Origin: Streptomyces durocortorensis
Lineage (GTDB): Bacteria > Actinomycetota > Actinomycetes > Streptomycetales > Streptomycetaceae
Length of the DNA: 64,000 bases
Assembly: GCF_031760065.1 (NCBI RefSeq)
Contig: NZ_CP134500.1
Location: 4,216,001-4,280,000, forward strand
Direction: 5' to 3'
In this document: positions 60,727-64,000 of the stretch, one piece after another
How the letters are laid out: each line of letters begins with the position of its first letter
Position numbering within the stretch: position 1 is the stretch's first letter
Translations under genes and position numbers: made by a program
Notes under the pieces: generated by a model
The model's database searches: none
Seen by the model: the letters and a program-made list of their open reading frames with translations, nothing else
What the model was told of the DNA's origin: nothing

Positions 60727-61608
60727 ATGCAGACATCACCGCTGGACGCCGGGCTGCGTGTGCTCGTCGTGGACGACGACCTGACCGTGGCCGAGGTCGT
60801 CGCGGGGTACCTGAGCCGCGCCGGGTACGAGGTCATCCGCGCCGATGACGGGCCGGCGGCCCTGGAGTGCGCCGCGCTGCACCGGCCCGACCTGGTGGTC
60901 CTGGATCTGATGCTGCCCGGTATGGACGGTCTGGAGGTCTGCCGCCGACTGCGTGCCGAGGGCCCGGTGCCGGTCATCATGCTCACGGCACGCGGCGACG
61001 AGGAAGACCGCATCCTCGGCCTGGAAGTGGGTGCCGACGACTACGTCACGAAGCCGTTCAGTCCCCGCGAGCTCGTTCTGCGCGTCGAGTCGGTACTGCG
61101 CCGCAGCCGCACCGGTCCGGCCTCCGATCCCGGGGCACCGCTGCTGGCGGACGGCCTCCGGGTGGACCCGGTGGCACGCCACGTGTCGAAGGGGGAGGCC
61201 GAGCTGACTCTGACCATCCGGGAGTTCGACCTGCTGGTCTACCTGCTGCGCAACCCCGGGCGGGTGCTCGGCCGCGAGGAGCTGATGCGTGAGGTGTGGG
61301 GCTGGGAGTTCGGCGACCTGTCGACCGTCACGGTCCACATCCGCAGGCTGCGCGGGAAGGTCGAGGACGACCCGGCCAGGCCGCGGCTGATCCAGACGGT
61401 GTGGGGCATGGGCTACCGCCTCGACGTGGCGGACGAGGCGGCCGATGGCCCCTCCGCGCGGCCCGGCCGACCTGAACGCTCGGGCCGTCCCGTGCCGCCC
61501 GATGGACCTGAACGCTCGGGCAGCCCCGTGCCGCCCGATGAACCTGGACGCCCAGACCGCCCCGTGCGGCCCGGCCGACCCGGACGCTTCACGACGACCG
61601 AAGGCTGA
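60727..61608 (+). CDS. OmpR/PhoB-family response regulator
   Basis: The 293-residue protein has a receiver domain with acidic pocket VVDDD near 15-18, phospho-acceptor Asp in VVLDLMLPGMDG near 60 and Lys in YVTKPFSP near 110. A winged-helix output domain follows (LTIREFDLLVYLLRNPGRVL, then DLSTVTVHIRRLRGKVED). The unusual C-terminal tail of about 55 residues repeats PERSGRPVPPDG-like units (36-base period). It should pair with the histidine kinase encoded just after (5-base gap). The tail may be a flexible linker or a recent duplication. Confidence 0.92.
   Translation: MQTSPLDAGLRVLVVDDDLTVAEVVAGYLSRAGYEVIRADDGPAALECAALHRPDLVVLDLMLPGMDGLEVCRRLRAEGPVPVIMLTARGDEEDRILGLEVGADDYVTKPFSPRELVLRVESVLRRSRTGPASDPGAPLLADGLRVDPVARHVSKGEAELTLTIREFDLLVYLLRNPGRVLGREELMREVWGWEFGDLSTVTVHIRRLRGKVEDDPARPRLIQTVWGMGYRLDVADEAADGPSARPGRPERSGRPVPPDGPERSGSPVPPDEPGRPDRPVRPGRPGRFTTTEG
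61470..61545 (+). repeat. 36-base repeats in the response-regulator tail
   Basis: CCTGAACGCTCGGG starts at 61471 and again at 61507, giving 12-residue repeats in frame (PERSGRPVPPDG and PERSGSPVPPDE). Confidence 0.75.
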
Positions 61609-61613
61609 CCCTC

Positions 61614-62735
61614 ATGCTGGACATCCTCATCATCGCCCTCCTGGCCTTCCTGGGGGCCGCGGTGGCCGGCCTCCTCGGTGCCTTGGCCCTGCGGCTGCTG
61701 AGGCGCCGATCCCTCGTGGTCGTTCTCGCCGTCGTCGCGGCCGTCGCGGTCCTCGCGATGCTGCTGGGAACGCTGGCCGTGGCCTGGGAGATGTTCCTGT
61801 CGCCGCACGACCTGAACGTCATCGTGATCGTCGTGGCGATGGCCGCCGTGGTCTCGCTGGCCACCGCGCTGCTGCTCGGCCGCTGGGTGGTCGCCCGCAG
61901 TGTGGCCCTGACCGAGGCGGCCCGCTCGTTCGGTGACGGCGGAAGCTTCTCCGCGCCCGTGCACGCGGCGACCGCGGAGCTGACGGCGCTGAGCGCGGAG
62001 CTGGCGTCCAGCAGTGCCAAGCTGGCGGAGTCGAGGGACCGTGAACGCGCCCTGGAGGCCTCACGGCGCGAGCTGGTGGCCTGGATCTCGCACGACCTGC
62101 GTACCCCGCTCGCCGGTCTGCGCGCCATGTCCGAGGCCCTTGAGGACGGTGTGGCGGCCGACCCCGATCGCTATCTGCGCCAGATCCGCACCGAGGTCGA
62201 ACGCCTCGACACACTGGTCGGCGACCTCTTCGAGCTGTCCCGCATTCACGCGGGCGCGCTCGCCCTGAGTCTCGCCCGGATCTCGGTCTACGACCTGGTC
62301 GCCGATGCCATGGCCGGGGTCGACCCGCTCGCCGAGGAGCACGGCGTACGACTGGTGGGCGAGGCCGTCGACCGGGTGCCGGTGGAGGTCGACAGCAAGG
62401 AGATGAGCCGTGTTCTGGGCAACCTCCTCGTGAACGCGATCCGTCGCACCCCAGCCGACGGCACCGTCGCGGTGGCCGCTCAGCGCACCGAGGACGGTGT
62501 CGTCCTGTCGGTCACCGACGGCTGCGGCGGCATTCCCGAGGAGGACCTGCCGCGCGTCTTCGACACCGGCTGGCGCAGTAACCACGCCCGTACGCCGCCG
62601 GCCGGAGCGGGGCTCGGCCTGGCCATCGTGGCGGGCATCGTCGAGGCCCACCAGGGGCGGGCCGCCGTACGCAACGTGGCGGGCGGCTGCTGCTTCGAAG
62701 TCACCCTTCCCACGGCGGGCGCCCAGGTGGGGTGA
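61614..62735 (+). CDS. Sensor histidine kinase
   Basis: The 373-residue kinase has two N-terminal membrane segments (ILIIALLAFLGAAVAGLLG and LVVVLAVVAAVAVLAMLLG, and possibly a third near 80), a HAMP-like linker, and a HisKA motif VAWISHDLRTPLAGLRAM (His near residue 159). The ATPase domain follows (NLLVNAIRRTP, then GGIPEEDLPRVFD and GAGLGLAIVAGIVEAH). No large extracellular sensor domain lies between the membrane segments, so it probably senses a membrane or intramembrane signal. The gene follows the response regulator by 5 bases. Confidence 0.92.
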   Translation: MLDILIIALLAFLGAAVAGLLGALALRLLRRRSLVVVLAVVAAVAVLAMLLGTLAVAWEMFLSPHDLNVIVIVVAMAAVVSLATALLLGRWVVARSVALTEAARSFGDGGSFSAPVHAATAELTALSAELASSSAKLAESRDRERALEASRRELVAWISHDLRTPLAGLRAMSEALEDGVAADPDRYLRQIRTEVERLDTLVGDLFELSRIHAGALALSLARISVYDLVADAMAGVDPLAEEHGVRLVGEAVDRVPVEVDSKEMSRVLGNLLVNAIRRTPADGTVAVAAQRTEDGVVLSVTDGCGGIPEEDLPRVFDTGWRSNHARTPPAGAGLGLAIVAGIVEAHQGRAAVRNVAGGCCFEVTLPTAGAQVG

Positions 62736-62764
62736 CGGCCACGGCCGTTGTCGCCGCGCGGGGT

Positions 62765-62790
62765 CCGGCCGGGGCAACCACCCCGCCGGG
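62765..62790. terminator. Hairpin between the kinase and citrate synthase genes
   Basis: CCGGCCGGGG at 62765-62774 pairs with CCCCGCCGGG at 62781-62790 (nine of ten pairs) around a 6-base loop, between convergent stops. Confidence 0.6.
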
Positions 62791-62842
62791 CGCCCCGCCA
62801 CGACACCTGTACCGGCTCGTTCGACGGCCCCGCCCCACCCCG

Positions 62843-63943
62843 TCAGCGCGCGATGTCGGCGTATCCCTCGATCTCGCGCGGGTCCCGCGTCCCCGGGCCG
62901 ACGTACGTCGCCGACGGGCGGACCAGGCGGCCCGTGCGCTTCTGCTCCAGGATGTGCGCCGACCAGCCCGCCGTACGGGCACACGTGAACATCGACGTGA
63001 ACATGTGCGCCGGGACCTCCGCGAAGTCCAGCACGATCGCCGCCCAGAACTCGACGTTCGTCGCCAGGACGCGGTCCGGGCGCCGCGCGTGCAGCTCCTC
63101 CAGCGCCGCCTTCTCCAGCGCCTCCGCCACCTCGAAGCGCGGCGCCGCCAGTTCGCGGGCCGTGCGGCGCAGCACGCGGGCGCGCGGGTCCTCGGCGCGG
63201 TAGACGCGGTGGCCGAAGCCCATCAGGCGCTCGCCCCGGTCCAGGGCCTGCTTCACGTACGCGGTCGCGTCGCCCGTGCGCTCGATCTCCTCGATCATGC
63301 CGAGGACGCGGGACGGGGCGCCGCCGTGCAGCGGGCCCGACATCGCGCCCACCGCGCCGGACAGCGCGGCCGCGACGTCCGCGCCCGTCGACGCGATGAC
63401 CCGGGCCGTGAACGTGGAGGCGTTCATTCCGTGCTCGGCCGCCGAGGTCCAGTACGCGTCGACCGCCTTGACGTGCTTGGGGTCCGGCTCACCGCGCCAG
63501 CGGATCATGAAGCGCTCCACCACGGACTCCGCCTTGTCGATCTCGCTCTGCGGCACCATAGGCAGCCCCTGGCCGCGTGCCGACTGGGCGACGTACGACA
63601 GGGCCATCACCGCCGCTCGCGCCAGATCGTCGCGGGCCGTCGTCTCGTCGATGTCCAGCAGCGGCCTCAGACCCCAGACGGGCGCCAGCATCGCCAGCGC
63701 GGACTGGACATCGACCCGGATGTCACCCGAGTGCACCGGGATCGGGAACGGCTCGGCGGGCGGCAGGCCGGGGTTGAACGCCCCGTCCACCAGCAGGCCC
63801 CACACGTTCCCGAAGGAGACATGGCCGACGAGGTCCTCGATGTCGACCCCGCGATAGCGGAGCGAACCGCCTTCCTTGTCCGGTTCGGCGATCTCCGTTT
63901 CGAACGCGACGACTCCCTCAAGACCGGGTACGAAGTCGGACAT
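62843..63943 (-). CDS. Citrate synthase (second, short type)
   Basis: The 366-residue enzyme has the citrate synthase active-site motifs GPLHGGAPSRV, GFGHRVYRAEDPRARVL and LDFAEVPAHMFTSMFTCART, with His and Asp in the usual places. The short length matches the citrate synthase 2/methylcitrate synthase class of actinomycetes. It condenses acetyl-CoA (or propionyl-CoA) with oxaloacetate. The 5' part is fully inside the window. The exact acyl preference is not decided by sequence. Confidence 0.93.
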   Translation of the reverse strand: MSDFVPGLEGVVAFETEIAEPDKEGGSLRYRGVDIEDLVGHVSFGNVWGLLVDGAFNPGLPPAEPFPIPVHSGDIRVDVQSALAMLAPVWGLRPLLDIDETTARDDLARAAVMALSYVAQSARGQGLPMVPQSEIDKAESVVERFMIRWRGEPDPKHVKAVDAYWTSAAEHGMNASTFTARVIASTGADVAAALSGAVGAMSGPLHGGAPSRVLGMIEEIERTGDATAYVKQALDRGERLMGFGHRVYRAEDPRARVLRRTARELAAPRFEVAEALEKAALEELHARRPDRVLATNVEFWAAIVLDFAEVPAHMFTSMFTCARTAGWSAHILEQKRTGRLVRPSATYVGPGTRDPREIEGYADIAR

Positions 63944-64000
63944 CAGGCGGCTCCCTCAGTTCGGCGGGCGGTGGGCGACAGGCGATGAGCGGCAGGCTGC

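Overview
The window looks like chromosomal DNA from a Streptomyces-type actinomycete. The sequence is very GC-rich, third codon positions are almost always G or C, GTG starts are common, and genes are chained by 4-base ATGA or GTGA overlaps. Typical actinobacterial families are present: a conservon, WhiJ-like XRE regulators with DUF397 or DUF6879 partners, an F420-type PPOX protein and many TetR regulators. I see no tRNA, rRNA, CRISPR array, insertion sequence or phage module.

Region 1 (1-9.6 kb) holds a small membrane protein, a decayed methyltransferase fragment, a secreted trypsin-like protein whose catalytic His and Ser are both replaced, a DUF397/XRE pair with two small neighbours, a CPBP membrane protease, and a divergent TetR/GH3 beta-glucosidase pair. 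Region 2 (9.6-18.4 kb) holds a lipoprotein, a membrane protein, a TetR regulator, an SGNH esterase, a surface beta-propeller protein, a PPOX enzyme, a TetR-regulated DrrAB-like ABC exporter whose promoter carries three evenly spaced operator boxes, and a GNAT acetyltransferase.

Region 3 (18.4-22.2 kb, minus strand) is the most unusual accessory block. A possible 49-residue gene, a DUF6879 protein and an XRE regulator lie upstream of five genes joined by four consecutive ATGA overlaps: three small Cys-rich proteins, a 43-residue peptide and a PIMT-like O-methyltransferase. The layout suggests a small peptide-modification system of the aspartimide-forming type, without an ATP-grasp or lanthionine synthetase partner in the window.

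A second unusual element occurs twice. A roughly 300-base non-coding leader with CCCGGG-centred repeats and a conserved hairpin precedes a winged-helix/zinc protein gene at 22.3-23.7 kb (plus strand). The same unit recurs inverted at 56.5-58.0 kb (minus strand).

Region 4 (23.7-43.3 kb) holds a MarR/isochorismatase pair, a methyltransferase, DUF4259, an orphan 44-residue peptide, serC, a cvnA-B-C-D conservon with two cytochrome P450 genes (one lacking the ExxR motif), a large FAD/Fe-S dehydrogenase, two paralogous membrane-anchored proteins, a beta-lactamase-fold hydrolase, a divergent LysR/EamA pair and a vapBC pair with a near-perfect palindromic operator.

Region 5 (43.4-53.9 kb) is a catabolic gene run: TIGR03084 protein, AtuA-like protein, acyl-CoA carboxylase beta and alpha, acyl-CoA dehydrogenase, acyl-CoA ligase, enoyl-CoA hydratase and TetR. 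It fits breakdown of a branched short-chain acid or acyclic terpenoid. Region 6 (53.9-64 kb) holds a secreted serine hydrolase, an NTF2-like protein, a second toxin-antitoxin pair, the second leader/HTH unit, a lipoprotein, a uridine-kinase-like protein, a DM13 protein, an OmpR/HK two-component pair and citrate synthase.
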